From an uncultured Bacillota bacterium (lineage in GTDB: Bacteria > Bacillota > Clostridia > Oscillospirales > Oscillospiraceae): DNA of 16,648 nucleotides. Positions 8,424-16,343 of this stretch are shown here, in pieces (the stretch's first letter is position 1; every line of letters begins with the position of its first letter). The notes under the pieces were generated by a model. That model did not search any database, was not told the DNA's origin, and was given only the letters and a program-made list of their open reading frames with translations. Location: contig CALACZ010000143.1 of assembly GCA_937890735.1 (NCBI GenBank), positions 1-16,648 on the forward strand, given 5' to 3'. The position numbers were made by a program, and so were the translations under genes.

Positions 8424-10853
8424 ATGGATACAAGCTATGAACAGCGATTTCTGACCGTGCGGCGGGCGATCATCGCCGCGCGGTTTTCAAAACTGAATGA
8501 TATGCAGCAAAAAGCGGTCCTGACGACGGAAGGACCGCTGCTTTTGCTTGCCGGCGCGGGCAGCGGCAAGACGACCGTGCTCATCCACCGCATCGCGAAC
8601 CTCATCGACTTCGGCTGCGCGTCGGACTCGAACGAAGTGCCGGACTATGTGACGGAGCAGGACGTGGAGTTTCTGGAATCGTACCTGCGCACGCAGCGCG
8701 CGGAGGATACGCCCCGTGCGCACGCGCTGTGCGCGCTGCGCCCCGCCGCGCCGTGGAGCATCATCGCCATCACGTTTACGAACAAGGCGGCAAATGAGCT
8801 GAAGGACCGTTTGCAGGCGATGCTGGGCGACGAGGCGCTGGATGTGTGGGCAATGACGTTCCACTCGGCGTGCTGCCGCATCCTGCGGCGTGACATTGAC
8901 CGGCTCGGCGGCTATACGGGCAGATTTACCATCTACGACACGAGCGATTCCGAGCGCGTCATCAAAGATATTGTGCGCGACATGAACCTGGATGAAAAGG
9001 CATTCCCGCCGCGTCTGGTGCTCTCGCTCATCGGCAAGGCGAAGGACAAGCGCCAGAGCCCGGAGGAATTTGAAAAGACCGCCGCCTTTTCCGGCGACTG
9101 GCGCATTGAGCGCACGGCGCTGATCTACGCCGAGTACCAGAAGCGCCTGCTGGAGGCAAACGCGCTGGATTTTGACGATATTATCCTCAAGACCGTGGAG
9201 CTTCTGGAGCAGTTTGAGGACGTGCGCGCGTATTATCAGCGCAAGTTCCGCTATGTGCTCATCGACGAGTATCAGGACACGAATATGCTGCAATATCAGC
9301 TCTCGTCGCTGCTGGCGGGCGGGTATGAAAATATCTGCGTCGTGGGCGACGATGACCAGTCCATCTACAAATTCCGCGGCGCGACGATCGAAAATATCCT
9401 CTCGTTCGAGCAGCAATATAAAGGCGCGCAGGTCATCCGGCTGGAACAGAATTACCGCTCCACGCAGTCGATCCTGAACGCCGCCAACGCCGTCATCGCC
9501 CACAACCGCGGGCGAAAGGGCAAAAATCTGTGGACGAAAAACGCCGCGGGCGACAAAATCCGCGTATATGAAGCCCTGAGCGAGACGGACGAGGCAAATT
9601 ATGTTGCCAGCAGTATTATCTCTTCTTCGCGCGGACAGAATTTCCGCAACTACGCCGTGCTCTACCGCACGAATGCGCAGTCGAACGCCGTGGAAAATGC
9701 GTTCAAACGCAGCGGCATTCCGTACCGCATCATCGGCGGCACACGCTTCTTTGACCGCGCGGAAGTGAAGGATATGCTGGCGTATCTGTGCGTCATCAAC
9801 AACCGCGCCGACGATCTGCGCCTGCGCCGGATCGTCAACAACCCGCCGCGCGGCATCGGCGCGAAAACGCTGGAAATGGCGGACCGGCAGGCAGCGGCGG
9901 CGGGGCTGCCGCTCTACGACGTACTGTCGCACGTCCGGGATTATCCGAGTTTGGAAAAGGCGGGGGCGAAGCTCGCGGCGTTCTGCGCGCTCATTGAGGA
10001 ATGTGCGGAACTGTTAAACACTCTGAGCCTGCCGGACTTTTATGAAGAGGTCATGCTCCGCACGGGCTATGTCGCCATGCTGGAGGCAAAGGACGATGTG
10101 GAGTCGCGCACGCGGGCGGAGAACGTCCGAGAGCTCAAATCCACCATCGTGCAGTACGCCGAGAGCGTGGAAACGCCCACGCTGGCGGAATTTCTGGAGC
10201 AGATCGCGCTGTATACCGACATCGAGCAGTACGACGCCGACGCGGACGCCGTGGTGATGATGACGATGCACAGCGCAAAGGGTCTGGAATTTGAAAACGT
10301 GTTCCTCATCGGCATGGAGGAGGGCTTGTTTCCCGGCACGCGGTGTCTTGGCGAGCCGGACGAGATGGAAGAGGAGCGGCGGCTGTGCTATGTTGCCATC
10401 ACACGGGCAAAAAAGACGCTGTGCCTGTGCCATGCGCGGCAGCGTATGCTTTACGGCCGCACGAGCGTGAATCTGCCGTCACGCTTTCTCGATGAGCTGC
10501 CGCCGGACTGTGTGGACCGGCGCAGCGCCGGGGGAATGCCCGCCGAGCGGCGCACCGGCTCGTATGAGCGCCCGCGCCCGTCGCTCTATGGCGACGATAC
10601 GAGCTATTTTGACCAGAGCTACAAGCCGCGCCCTGCGCGCGATCACTCCGTACTCACCACCCCGCGCAGCGCCAAGCCCGCCGCGTGCCCGTTTTCCAAG
10701 GGCGATATGGTGATGCACAAGGCGTTTGGGCGCGGCATGGTGCTCACGGTGCTGCCCATGGGCGGCGACGCGCTGCTGGAGGTGGCGTTTGACGGCGTGG
10801 GTACAAAGCGCCTGATGGCGAACACCGCGGGCGTGCACATGAAAAAGCTATGA
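8424..10853 (+). CDS. pcrA: UvrD/PcrA-type superfamily 1 DNA helicase
   Basis: This 3'-5' SF1A helicase unwinds DNA during repair, clears replication-transcription conflicts and removes recombinase filaments. Recognised motifs are the Q-motif region (LNDMQQKAV), Walker A GAGSGKT (residues 44-50), motif Ia ITFTNKAA, Walker B DEYQD (281-285), motif III GDDDQSIYKFRGA, motif IV EQNYRST, motif V TMHSAKGLEFENVF and motif VI EERRLCYVAITRAKK. The C-terminus (about 755-809: KGDMVMHKAFGRGMVL...LLEVAFD) is the PcrA Tudor-like domain known to bind RNA polymerase. At 809 residues it is longer than B. subtilis PcrA (739), mostly because of an acidic insertion of about 47 residues (62-108) between motifs I and Ia. 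The start has GGGAG upstream. A promoter is visible just before it. Confidence 0.95.
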   Translation: MDTSYEQRFLTVRRAIIAARFSKLNDMQQKAVLTTEGPLLLLAGAGSGKTTVLIHRIANLIDFGCASDSNEVPDYVTEQDVEFLESYLRTQRAEDTPRAHALCALRPAAPWSIIAITFTNKAANELKDRLQAMLGDEALDVWAMTFHSACCRILRRDIDRLGGYTGRFTIYDTSDSERVIKDIVRDMNLDEKAFPPRLVLSLIGKAKDKRQSPEEFEKTAAFSGDWRIERTALIYAEYQKRLLEANALDFDDIILKTVELLEQFEDVRAYYQRKFRYVLIDEYQDTNMLQYQLSSLLAGGYENICVVGDDDQSIYKFRGATIENILSFEQQYKGAQVIRLEQNYRSTQSILNAANAVIAHNRGRKGKNLWTKNAAGDKIRVYEALSETDEANYVASSIISSSRGQNFRNYAVLYRTNAQSNAVENAFKRSGIPYRIIGGTRFFDRAEVKDMLAYLCVINNRADDLRLRRIVNNPPRGIGAKTLEMADRQAAAAGLPLYDVLSHVRDYPSLEKAGAKLAAFCALIEECAELLNTLSLPDFYEEVMLRTGYVAMLEAKDDVESRTRAENVRELKSTIVQYAESVETPTLAEFLEQIALYTDIEQYDADADAVVMMTMHSAKGLEFENVFLIGMEEGLFPGTRCLGEPDEMEEERRLCYVAITRAKKTLCLCHARQRMLYGRTSVNLPSRFLDELPPDCVDRRSAGGMPAERRTGSYERPRPSLYGDDTSYFDQSYKPRPARDHSVLTTPRSAKPAACPFSKGDMVMHKAFGRGMVLTVLPMGGDALLEVAFDGVGTKRLMANTAGVHMKKL

Positions 10854-10879
10854 TAACGCTCCCTCCCCCTGCATACGAT
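10853..10879 (+). promoter_or_regulatory. Possible sigma-E promoter for yunB
   Basis: ATA (10853-10855) and CATACGAT (10872-10879), with 16 bases between them, resemble the B. subtilis sigma-E pattern (ATA, 16-18 bp, CATACANT), with one mismatch in the -10. yunB is a sigma-E gene in B. subtilis, which fits. The -10 would lie in the loop of the 10861-10892 hairpin, so only the right arm of that hairpin would be transcribed from here. Evidence is motif similarity only. Confidence 0.35.
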
Positions 10880-10892
10880 GGCAGGGGGAGGG
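10861..10892 (+). repeat. Perfect 12-bp hairpin overlapping the yunB ribosome site
   Basis: CCCTCCCCCTGC (10861-10872) and GCAGGGGGAGGG (10881-10892) are exact reverse complements around an 8-nt loop. The right arm contains the GGGGGAGGG Shine-Dalgarno region for yunB (ATG at 10899). The left arm begins eight bases after the pcrA stop. In a transcript reading through from pcrA the yunB ribosome site would be sequestered. No T run follows, so it is not a typical terminator. Confidence 0.7.
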
Positions 10893-10898
10893 GACGGC

Positions 10899-11519
10899 AT
10901 GAACCGCAGACGAAGAGCCCGGCGGCGCGCGCTTCTGATCGTGCTGCCGCTGCTGCTGATCCTGGCGTTTGTGATCTACTTCCGCTACACGCCTTATGTG
11001 CGCGAGGCAGCGCGCGTGCGCGTGGTGAACGCCGCGTCCGACTGGCTGGTGAGCGCCATCAACACGGAGCTTCGCAGCGGGCGCATCGACTTTTCGCACA
11101 TGACGCATCTGGAAAAGGACGTAAACGGCAACATCACCGCCGTGCGCACGAACACGGCGGAGATGAACTGCCTGAAAAGCGAGATCATGGACCTGCTGGG
11201 CGAGGAGATGCCGGAGCTGAGTACGCAGGAGCTGGGCGTACCGCTCGGCAGCATCCTGCTGCCGGACTATTTTGCCGGGCGCGGCGTGCGCCTGCCGGTG
11301 CGGGTGGTGGCGCTCAGCTCGTCGGATGCGACGTTTTCTACGACGTTTGAAGCCGCCGGGATCAACCAGACCGTGCAGCGCGTGCGGCTGAACGTGAGCG
11401 TGACGCTCACGGTGCTCTCGCCCGCCGGGACGCAGCAGGTGACGGCGGACTCGGACGTGATCGTCGCGGAGACGGTCGTGGTCGGCACAGTGCCGAATAG
11501 TTATGTAAACCTTGAATGA
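10899..11519 (+). CDS. yunB: Sporulation protein YunB
   Basis: The product is a 206-residue membrane-anchored protein of the YunB sporulation family; the biochemical function is unknown. The N-terminus is a run of arginines (NRRRRARRR), then one hydrophobic helix at about 11-28 (ALLIVLPLLLILAFVIYF). The rest is predicted to lie outside the membrane. Family-like features are RVVNAASDWLVSAINTEL, then GNITAVRTNTAEMN, the GSILLPDYFAGRG segment and the closing antiparallel repeats around VRLNVSVTLTVLSP. I chose the ATG at 10899, placed after a strong GGGGGAGGG site; an in-frame ATG at 10878 lies in the hairpin loop and has no ribosome site. A sigma-E-like promoter may precede it. ligA begins 19 bases after the stop. 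Confidence 0.85.
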   Translation: MNRRRRARRRALLIVLPLLLILAFVIYFRYTPYVREAARVRVVNAASDWLVSAINTELRSGRIDFSHMTHLEKDVNGNITAVRTNTAEMNCLKSEIMDLLGEEMPELSTQELGVPLGSILLPDYFAGRGVRLPVRVVALSSSDATFSTTFEAAGINQTVQRVRLNVSVTLTVLSPAGTQQVTADSDVIVAETVVVGTVPNSYVNLE

Positions 11520-11538
11520 ACACAAAAGAGGTAAAACG

Positions 11539-13512
11539 ATGGATGTAAAAGCACGCATGGAGCAGCTCGCGCACGAGCTGGAGAAGCATAATTACGCTTA
11601 TTATGTGCTCGATGCTCCCACCATCCCGGATTTTGAATACGACCGTATGCTGCGCGAGCTGGAGGAGCTGGAGCGGGCGCACCCGGAATATGCCTCGCCG
11701 CTGAGTCCCACGCGCCGCGTGGGCGGGGAGGCGATCAGCGAATTTCAGAAGGTGCGCCACGTTGTGCCGCTGGAGAGCCTGCAGGATGTGTTTTCCTTCG
11801 ACGAGCTGCGGGACTTTGCGCAGCACGTCATGGAGACGGAGCCGGACGCGGCATGGTCGGTCGAGCCGAAGGTCGATGGGCTTTCCGTTGCGCTGGAATA
11901 TGAGAACGGGCAGTTCGTGCGCGGCGCAACGCGCGGCGACGGGCTGGTGGGCGAGGACGTGACGGAAAATCTCAAGACCATCCCGTCCATCCCCATGCGG
12001 CTGGAAGGCGCGCCGGCGCGGCTCATCGTGCGCGGCGAGGTGTTCATGCCCCGCGCGCGCTTTCATCAGCTCAACGATGCGCGCGAAAAAGCGGGCAAGC
12101 CGCTCTTTGCCAATCCCCGCAATGCTGCCGCCGGGTCGCTGCGGCAGCTCGACCCGAAGATCGCCGCCGCGCGCGGGTTGGATATTCTGGTGTTCAACTT
12201 GCAGCTTGCGGACGGCGCAGAATTTGAAACGCACACGCAGACGCTCGATTTTTTGCGCCGGCTTCGCTTTAAGGTCATCCCGTACACGCTGTGCAAAACG
12301 GCGGACGATGTCGTGCGCGCGGTGCAGGCGATCGGAGACGGGCGCTATGACCTCGCCTATGACATCGACGGCGCGGTGATGAAGCTCAACAGCCTTGCCG
12401 GGCGCGCGCGTCTTGGCAGCACGGCGAAATTCCCGCGCTGGGCGGCGGCGTTCAAATATCCGCCCGAGATCAAGGAGACGGTCGTGCAGGATATTGTGGT
12501 ACAGGTTGGCAGAACCGGCGTGCTCACGCCGAAGGCGGTCGTTGCGCCGGTATATCTCGCGGGTACGACCGTGACGAACGCGACGCTCCACAATCAGGAT
12601 TTCATCACCGACAAGGACATCCGCATCGGCGATACGGTAAAAATTCGCAAGGCAGGGGAGATCATCCCCGAAATTTTGGAGGTCGAGCTGGACAAGCGTC
12701 CGGCGGGGACTGCGCCGTATCATCTCCCGCAGACGTGCCCTGTGTGCGGCGCGCCGGTCGTGCGCGATGAGGACGGCGCGGCGCTGCGCTGCACCGGCGC
12801 GGAGTGCCCCGCACAGCTTGCGCGGAATCTGGCACATTTTGTCTCGCGCGAGGCGATGGACATTGACGGGCTGGGCAGCGCCATTGTGGAAACGCTCATC
12901 GAGCATAAGATGCTCACGAACCCCGCCGACCTCTATCAGCTCGACTACGCCGCCATCGCCGCACTGCCCGGTCAGGGGAAAAAATCGGCGGAAAATCTCA
13001 AAAATTCCATCGAGGCGAGCAAACAGAACGACCTTTGGCGCCTTTTGTGCGCGTTTGGCATCCGGCAGGTCGGTACAAAGGCTGCCAAAACGCTGGCGGC
13101 GGCGTTCGGCTCGCTGGACGCGATCATGAACGCGAGCGAGGAGGAACTGACGGCTGTGCCGGATGTCGGCGCGATCACGGCAAAGAGCATCCGCGACTGG
13201 TTTTCCAGCCCGCAGTCGCGCGACCTCATCGAGCGCCTGCGCGCGGCAGGCGTGAACTTTATGGCGCAGCAGCAGGTGACGGACCGCCGGTTTGCGGGGC
13301 TGACGTTTGTGCTGACGGGCGCGCTGAGCCTGTTTACGCGCGAGGAAGCGACGGAAAAGATCGAGCAGTGCGGCGGCAAGGCTGCCTCGTCGGTGTCGAA
13401 AAAAACGAGCTACGTCGTGGCGGGCGAGAACGCGGGCAGCAAGCTCAAAAAGGCGAATGAGCTGGGCGTGCCGGTGCTCTCGGAGCAGGAATTTCTGGAG
13501 ATGCTGCCATGA
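11539..13512 (+). CDS. ligA: NAD-dependent DNA ligase
   Basis: LigA seals nicks during replication and repair using NAD+. The 657-residue protein has all family domains. The NAD-binding Ia region comes first (HNYAYYVLDAPTIPDFEYD), then the adenylation domain with the nucleophile Lys111 in EPKVDG and the later VQVGRTGVLTPKAVV strand motif. The OB fold follows, and then a zinc finger with Cys400, Cys403, Cys418 and Cys423. Helix-hairpin-helix repeats (LPGQGKKSAENL and VPDVGAITAKSI) lead to a C-terminal BRCT domain (FVLTGALSLFTREEA to the end). The ATG at 11539 is preferred over the in-frame ATG at 11512, which overlaps yunB, because AAAGAGGT precedes it. The stop overlaps the next gene by ATGA. 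Confidence 0.97.
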   Translation: MDVKARMEQLAHELEKHNYAYYVLDAPTIPDFEYDRMLRELEELERAHPEYASPLSPTRRVGGEAISEFQKVRHVVPLESLQDVFSFDELRDFAQHVMETEPDAAWSVEPKVDGLSVALEYENGQFVRGATRGDGLVGEDVTENLKTIPSIPMRLEGAPARLIVRGEVFMPRARFHQLNDAREKAGKPLFANPRNAAAGSLRQLDPKIAAARGLDILVFNLQLADGAEFETHTQTLDFLRRLRFKVIPYTLCKTADDVVRAVQAIGDGRYDLAYDIDGAVMKLNSLAGRARLGSTAKFPRWAAAFKYPPEIKETVVQDIVVQVGRTGVLTPKAVVAPVYLAGTTVTNATLHNQDFITDKDIRIGDTVKIRKAGEIIPEILEVELDKRPAGTAPYHLPQTCPVCGAPVVRDEDGAALRCTGAECPAQLARNLAHFVSREAMDIDGLGSAIVETLIEHKMLTNPADLYQLDYAAIAALPGQGKKSAENLKNSIEASKQNDLWRLLCAFGIRQVGTKAAKTLAAAFGSLDAIMNASEEELTAVPDVGAITAKSIRDWFSSPQSRDLIERLRAAGVNFMAQQQVTDRRFAGLTFVLTGALSLFTREEATEKIEQCGGKAASSVSKKTSYVVAGENAGSKLKKANELGVPVLSEQEFLEMLP

Positions 13513-14177
13513 AGATCACGCTGGTATGTAATTGCGGGCTGCTGATCGAGACAGACGGCGCGGCGCTGCTGATCGACGCGCCGAACGGGAAGCTCCCGCC
13601 CTTTGGGCAGTTCCCGCCGCAGGAGCTTCAAAAGCTGCTGACGGCGCAGCCGCCGTATGACCGGCTCGCCGGCGTGTGCTTTACGCACCGCCATGCCGAC
13701 CACTACGACGCGGCGGCGATGGAGCGCCTGCGCGCGGCGCGCCCGGATGTGCCGGTGCTGCTGCCGGAGACAGAGCGCGGCGCGTACGCGGCGGGGGCGT
13801 TTACGATCGAATACGCGCTGACGCCGCACGTCCCCGTGCCGCCGGAGCTGATGCTGCCGCACTGGTCGCTGTTGGTGCGCGGCGGGGGAAAGACGGTCTA
13901 CGTCACGGCGGACAGCGTGCCGGACGCGGCGCTGCACCGTGCGGTACTCGCGGGGCGCACGGTGGACGCGGCATTCTGGAACAGCCAGTTCCTCGCGCAC
14001 CCGGAGACACGCGAGCTGCTGAACACCTGCGCGCGGCGCAATTTTATCTATCACATCCCCACCGACACCCCCGACCCAAGCGGCATCCGCCGTAAATGCG
14101 AGCGCGACTGGTCGCGCTATGGCAGCGAGCTGCTGACAACACGGCTGTTGTATTGCGGCGATGTGATAGAACTATGA
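13509..14177 (+). CDS. Metallo-beta-lactamase-fold hydrolase downstream of ligA
   Basis: This 222-residue protein carries the metal-binding signature THRHADHYD (His60, His62, Asp64, His65). An N-terminal strand pair (MKITLVCNCGLLIETDGAALLIDAP) is typical of small MBL-fold proteins. A later Asp in YVTADS may complete the metal site; the other ligands are less certain. The substrate is not recognisable: the family spans nucleases, lactonases and phosphodiesterases, and it lacks the beta-CASP extension of RNase J. The ATG overlaps the ligA stop, so translation is coupled to the ligase. A role in DNA or nucleotide metabolism is possible from context only. A terminator follows directly. Confidence 0.85.
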   Translation: MKITLVCNCGLLIETDGAALLIDAPNGKLPPFGQFPPQELQKLLTAQPPYDRLAGVCFTHRHADHYDAAAMERLRAARPDVPVLLPETERGAYAAGAFTIEYALTPHVPVPPELMLPHWSLLVRGGGKTVYVTADSVPDAALHRAVLAGRTVDAAFWNSQFLAHPETRELLNTCARRNFIYHIPTDTPDPSGIRRKCERDWSRYGSELLTTRLLYCGDVIEL

Positions 14178-14180
14178 AAA

Positions 14181-14212
14181 ACAGACGGTACTGCCGTACC
14201 GCCTGTTTTTTT
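14181..14212 (+). terminator. Intrinsic terminator after the MBL-fold gene
   Basis: ACAGACGGTAC (14181-14191) pairs with GTACCGCCTGT (14196-14206) around TGCC with one A-C mismatch, followed by a T tract to 14212. It closes the transcript carrying ligA and the MBL gene and may include pcrA and yunB. Confidence 0.9.
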
Positions 14213-14213
14213 A

Positions 14214-14242
14214 CACCTCTCGACACCCCTCTGCATACAGTG
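14214..14242 (+). promoter_or_regulatory. Possible mother-cell (sigma-E or sigma-K) promoter for cotJ
   Basis: CATACAGTG (14234-14242) resembles the -10 of sigma-E (CATACANT) and sigma-K (CATAnnnTA) promoters. A CACC (14214-14217) lies 16 bases upstream, as for the AC-type sigma-K -35; no ATA is present where a sigma-E -35 would need it. The site lies between a terminator and cotJ, where a promoter is needed. A GGGCGG-TGCG-CCGCCC hairpin (14248-14263) follows in the leader. Confidence 0.35.
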
Positions 14243-14291
14243 TGAATGGGCGGTGCGCCGCCCGCTACATGATCAGGAGGGAGTTTTTGTA

Positions 14292-14804
14292 TTGAATCAA
14301 TGCACGCAGAATGCGCAGACGCGCGCGGCAGTGCAGGCAGACGTGGCATCATCCGCCGCGCAGACGCCCGACACGCTCTATGTCTGCGCCGACCACGACG
14401 GCAAGCTGCCGAGCTGTGCACCGCTCGCCGTCCCGTTCGTCCCGTTCCAGCAGACGGGCGCGAACAAATACGCGCTCGATCTCGCGCTGGCACGCGGGAC
14501 GCTGTTTGTGGGGCTGGATCTGCCGTATCTCGGGATGCAGAACGAGGCGTTCACGAATCTCAGCGCGGCGCGGCAGCTTCAGGCACTTGGCTTTGCCATC
14601 AACGAGCTGGGGCTGTATCTTGACACGCACGCAGGCGACACCGAAGCGGTCGCGCTCTACAACCAGTACGCCGAGCTGTACGAGGAAGCCGTGGAGCAGT
14701 ACCAGCAGAACGGCGTGAGTCTGACGCAGCTCGCCTCGACCATGGGCGGCAGCTACAGCTGGCTGAACGATCCATGGCCGTGGGACTATCGGGAGGAGGG
14801 CTGA
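14292..14804 (+). CDS. Spore coat CotJA-CotJB fusion protein
   Basis: CotJA and CotJB are small inner spore-coat proteins that assemble with CotJC in B. subtilis, where they are separate (82 and 87 residues). Here one 170-residue frame carries both. Residues about 44-80 are CotJA-like (PLAVPFVPFQQTG...ALARGTLFVGLDLPYLG). Residues about 88-166 are CotJB-like (QLQALGFAINELGLYLDTHAGD, YNQYAELYEEAVEQY, SWLNDPWPWDY). No stop or frameshift lies between them. The chosen start is TTG (14292), the only plausible in-frame start after AGGAGGG (14275-14281). An in-frame GTG at 14253 lies before that ribosome site. An internal ATG at residue 82 (MQNEAF) could in principle give a separate CotJB, but only a weak site (TCGGG) precedes it. 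The next gene, cotJC, starts two bases after the stop. Confidence 0.88.
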   Translation: MNQCTQNAQTRAAVQADVASSAAQTPDTLYVCADHDGKLPSCAPLAVPFVPFQQTGANKYALDLALARGTLFVGLDLPYLGMQNEAFTNLSAARQLQALGFAINELGLYLDTHAGDTEAVALYNQYAELYEEAVEQYQQNGVSLTQLASTMGGSYSWLNDPWPWDYREEG

Positions 14805-14806
14805 GT

Positions 14807-15403
14807 ATGTTTGTATATGAAAAACGGCTGCAATACCCGGTCAGGATCAAAAACACGAACCCGCGTCTGGCATCGTTGGTCATCAGCCAGTACGGCGGTC
14901 CAGACGGTGAGCTCGGCGCATCCCTGCGCTACCTCAGCCAGCGCTATTCCATGCCATACCCGGAGCTGAAGGGTCTGTTGACGGACATCGGTACGGAAGA
15001 ACTGGGACACCTGGAAATGGTGGGGACGGTCGTGCATCAGCTCACGCGCACGCTGACGGACGATCAGATCCGGCAGGCGGGATTTGACGCGTATTTCGTC
15101 GATCACACGGCGGGTGTTTACCCCACGGCGGCATCGGGCTTCCCGTGGTCGGCGGCGGGCATCGGCGTGAAGGGCGACCCCATCTGCGACCTCACGGAGG
15201 ACCTCGCCGCCGAACAGAAGGCGCGCGTGACATACGACAACATTCTCCGGCTGTCGGACGACGCGGACGTGAACGATGTGATCAAGTTCCTGCGTGAACG
15301 CGAGATCGTCCACTTCCAGCGCTTCGGCGAGGCGCTGGAGCTGCTGCGGCAGAAGCTGGATGAGAAAAACGTCTACTATATGAACCCCGCGCTGACGCAG
15401 TAA
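14807..15403 (+). CDS. cotJC: Spore coat protein CotJC, manganese catalase family
   Basis: CotJC is a ferritin-like, dimanganese catalase-family protein of the spore coat; it may protect the spore from peroxide. The 198-residue product keeps all five expected metal ligands at the right spacing: Glu35 (GGPDGELGASLRY), Glu65 and His68 (TEELGH), Glu136 (AAEQKARVTYDNI) and His169 (REREIVHFQRFGEAL). The start at 14807 has GGGAGGAGGG just before it; in-frame starts further upstream would overlap the fusion gene and are not favoured. The gene is co-transcribed with the CotJA-CotJB fusion and closed by the terminator at 15414-15443. Confidence 0.95.
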   Translation: MFVYEKRLQYPVRIKNTNPRLASLVISQYGGPDGELGASLRYLSQRYSMPYPELKGLLTDIGTEELGHLEMVGTVVHQLTRTLTDDQIRQAGFDAYFVDHTAGVYPTAASGFPWSAAGIGVKGDPICDLTEDLAAEQKARVTYDNILRLSDDADVNDVIKFLREREIVHFQRFGEALELLRQKLDEKNVYYMNPALTQ

Positions 15404-15413
15404 GCGCACAAAA

Positions 15414-15443
15414 ACCGCCCTGGTTTTTACAAACCGGGGCGGT
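15414..15443. terminator. Bidirectional terminator between cotJC and the AraC regulator
   Basis: ACCGCCCTGGTTT (15414-15426) pairs with AAACCGGGGCGGT (15431-15443) around TTAC; the single mismatch is a G-T wobble. An A run to the left (AAAAA at 15410-15414) gives the T run for minus-strand transcripts, while a weaker ATTTTA follows on the right. It sits between two converging genes. Confidence 0.88.
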
Positions 15444-15447
15444 CATT

Positions 15448-16308
15448 TTATGTTTCCTGCAAATACTGAATGGGGGACATCTGCATTTGCTGGTAGAACG
15501 CTCGATAGAACGACGAATAATTGCCGTAGCCGCATTGGTAGGTGACCTGCGTGATGGGGATGGCGCGCTTTTTCAGCAGTGAGCACGCGCTGCGGATGCG
15601 CACCATGGTGAGGTAGCTCTTAAACGACTGACCCGTCGCGCGCTTGAAAACGCGGTAGAACGTCGCCTCCGAAAGAAAGACACGATTTGCAAGGTCGCGG
15701 GCGAGCAGCGGCTCGGAATAATGCTGCTTGATATACTCGATGCTGGTGAGCACGGCGTTGTTGTGCTTAAAATCGCACTCCTCGCGCTCATAAGCCCGCG
15801 CGAGCAGGACAAGGATGGAGGTAAGGATCGCCGAGAGGATGCACTCAAAGCCGAGCTGCGCGCCGTCAAACTCCTCTTTTGCAAAGCGCATGAGCCCGTC
15901 CATGCGGATGGTCTCCTCCGGCGTGAGGGTGAGCCTGCCGAGGATACCGTTCGGTGTGAGATCGGAGAACAGACGCTGGATGATGCTCTGCTGCATCTCA
16001 TCCTTTAACAGGAATGTGTCGTAAAACGAGAAGGAATAGAAGCCGGATGTGGCGGGGTCAGTTTCAATGCGGTGCGTGACGGCGGGCGGGATGATGAAGC
16101 AGTCGCCGCGCGTCAGGCGGACGAAATGCCCGTTCACGCTGTGCATGAGGCTGCCCCTGGTGATGTAATAGATCTGATAGAAATTGTGGTAGTGATCCTT
16201 CTGCGTCAGCGTCAGATCCTCAGACGTACTGACGGAGCACGAAACGGTTTTGTCCGTATAGGTGCGCATGGAAAGAAAGCGCGCGGACGCGTTTGCGTTG
16301 GTTGTCAT
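15448..16308 (-). CDS. AraC-family transcriptional regulator with N-terminal cupin sensor
   Basis: The 286-residue protein has an N-terminal AraC-type sugar/ligand-binding cupin region (KDHYHNFYQIYYITRGSLMHSVNG, then LTRGDCFIIPPAVTHRIE). A C-terminal double helix-turn-helix follows at about 185-286: SEPLLARDLANRVFLSEATFYRVFKR, and CGYGNYSSFYRAFYQQMQMSPIQY. Such regulators usually control nearby carbohydrate-use genes, and a GH1 glycosidase remnant lies just upstream. I chose the ATG at 16308 because a sigma-A-like promoter at 16344-16372 puts the transcript start near 16337. That rules out an in-frame GTG at 16353. The ribosome site (GAAGAG, only three bases away) is poor, so the ATG at 16269 (MRTYTDK) remains possible. 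The ligand and target genes cannot be told from the sequence. Confidence 0.87.
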   Translation of the reverse strand: MTTNANASARFLSMRTYTDKTVSCSVSTSEDLTLTQKDHYHNFYQIYYITRGSLMHSVNGHFVRLTRGDCFIIPPAVTHRIETDPATSGFYSFSFYDTFLLKDEMQQSIIQRLFSDLTPNGILGRLTLTPEETIRMDGLMRFAKEEFDGAQLGFECILSAILTSILVLLARAYEREECDFKHNNAVLTSIEYIKQHYSEPLLARDLANRVFLSEATFYRVFKRATGQSFKSYLTMVRIRSACSLLKKRAIPITQVTYQCGYGNYSSFYRAFYQQMQMSPIQYLQET

Positions 16309-16343
16309 AATCTCTTCGTCACATCCGGCGAGACATTGCTGAC

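Noticed and set aside
8487..9932. A 481-codon minus-strand open frame within pcrA
   Set aside because: It is a shadow of the helicase coding frame, with no ribosome site or family signature.
11407..12906. A 499-codon minus-strand open frame across yunB and ligA
   Set aside because: It is antisense to two well-supported genes with low-complexity Arg/His/Ala composition and no motif.
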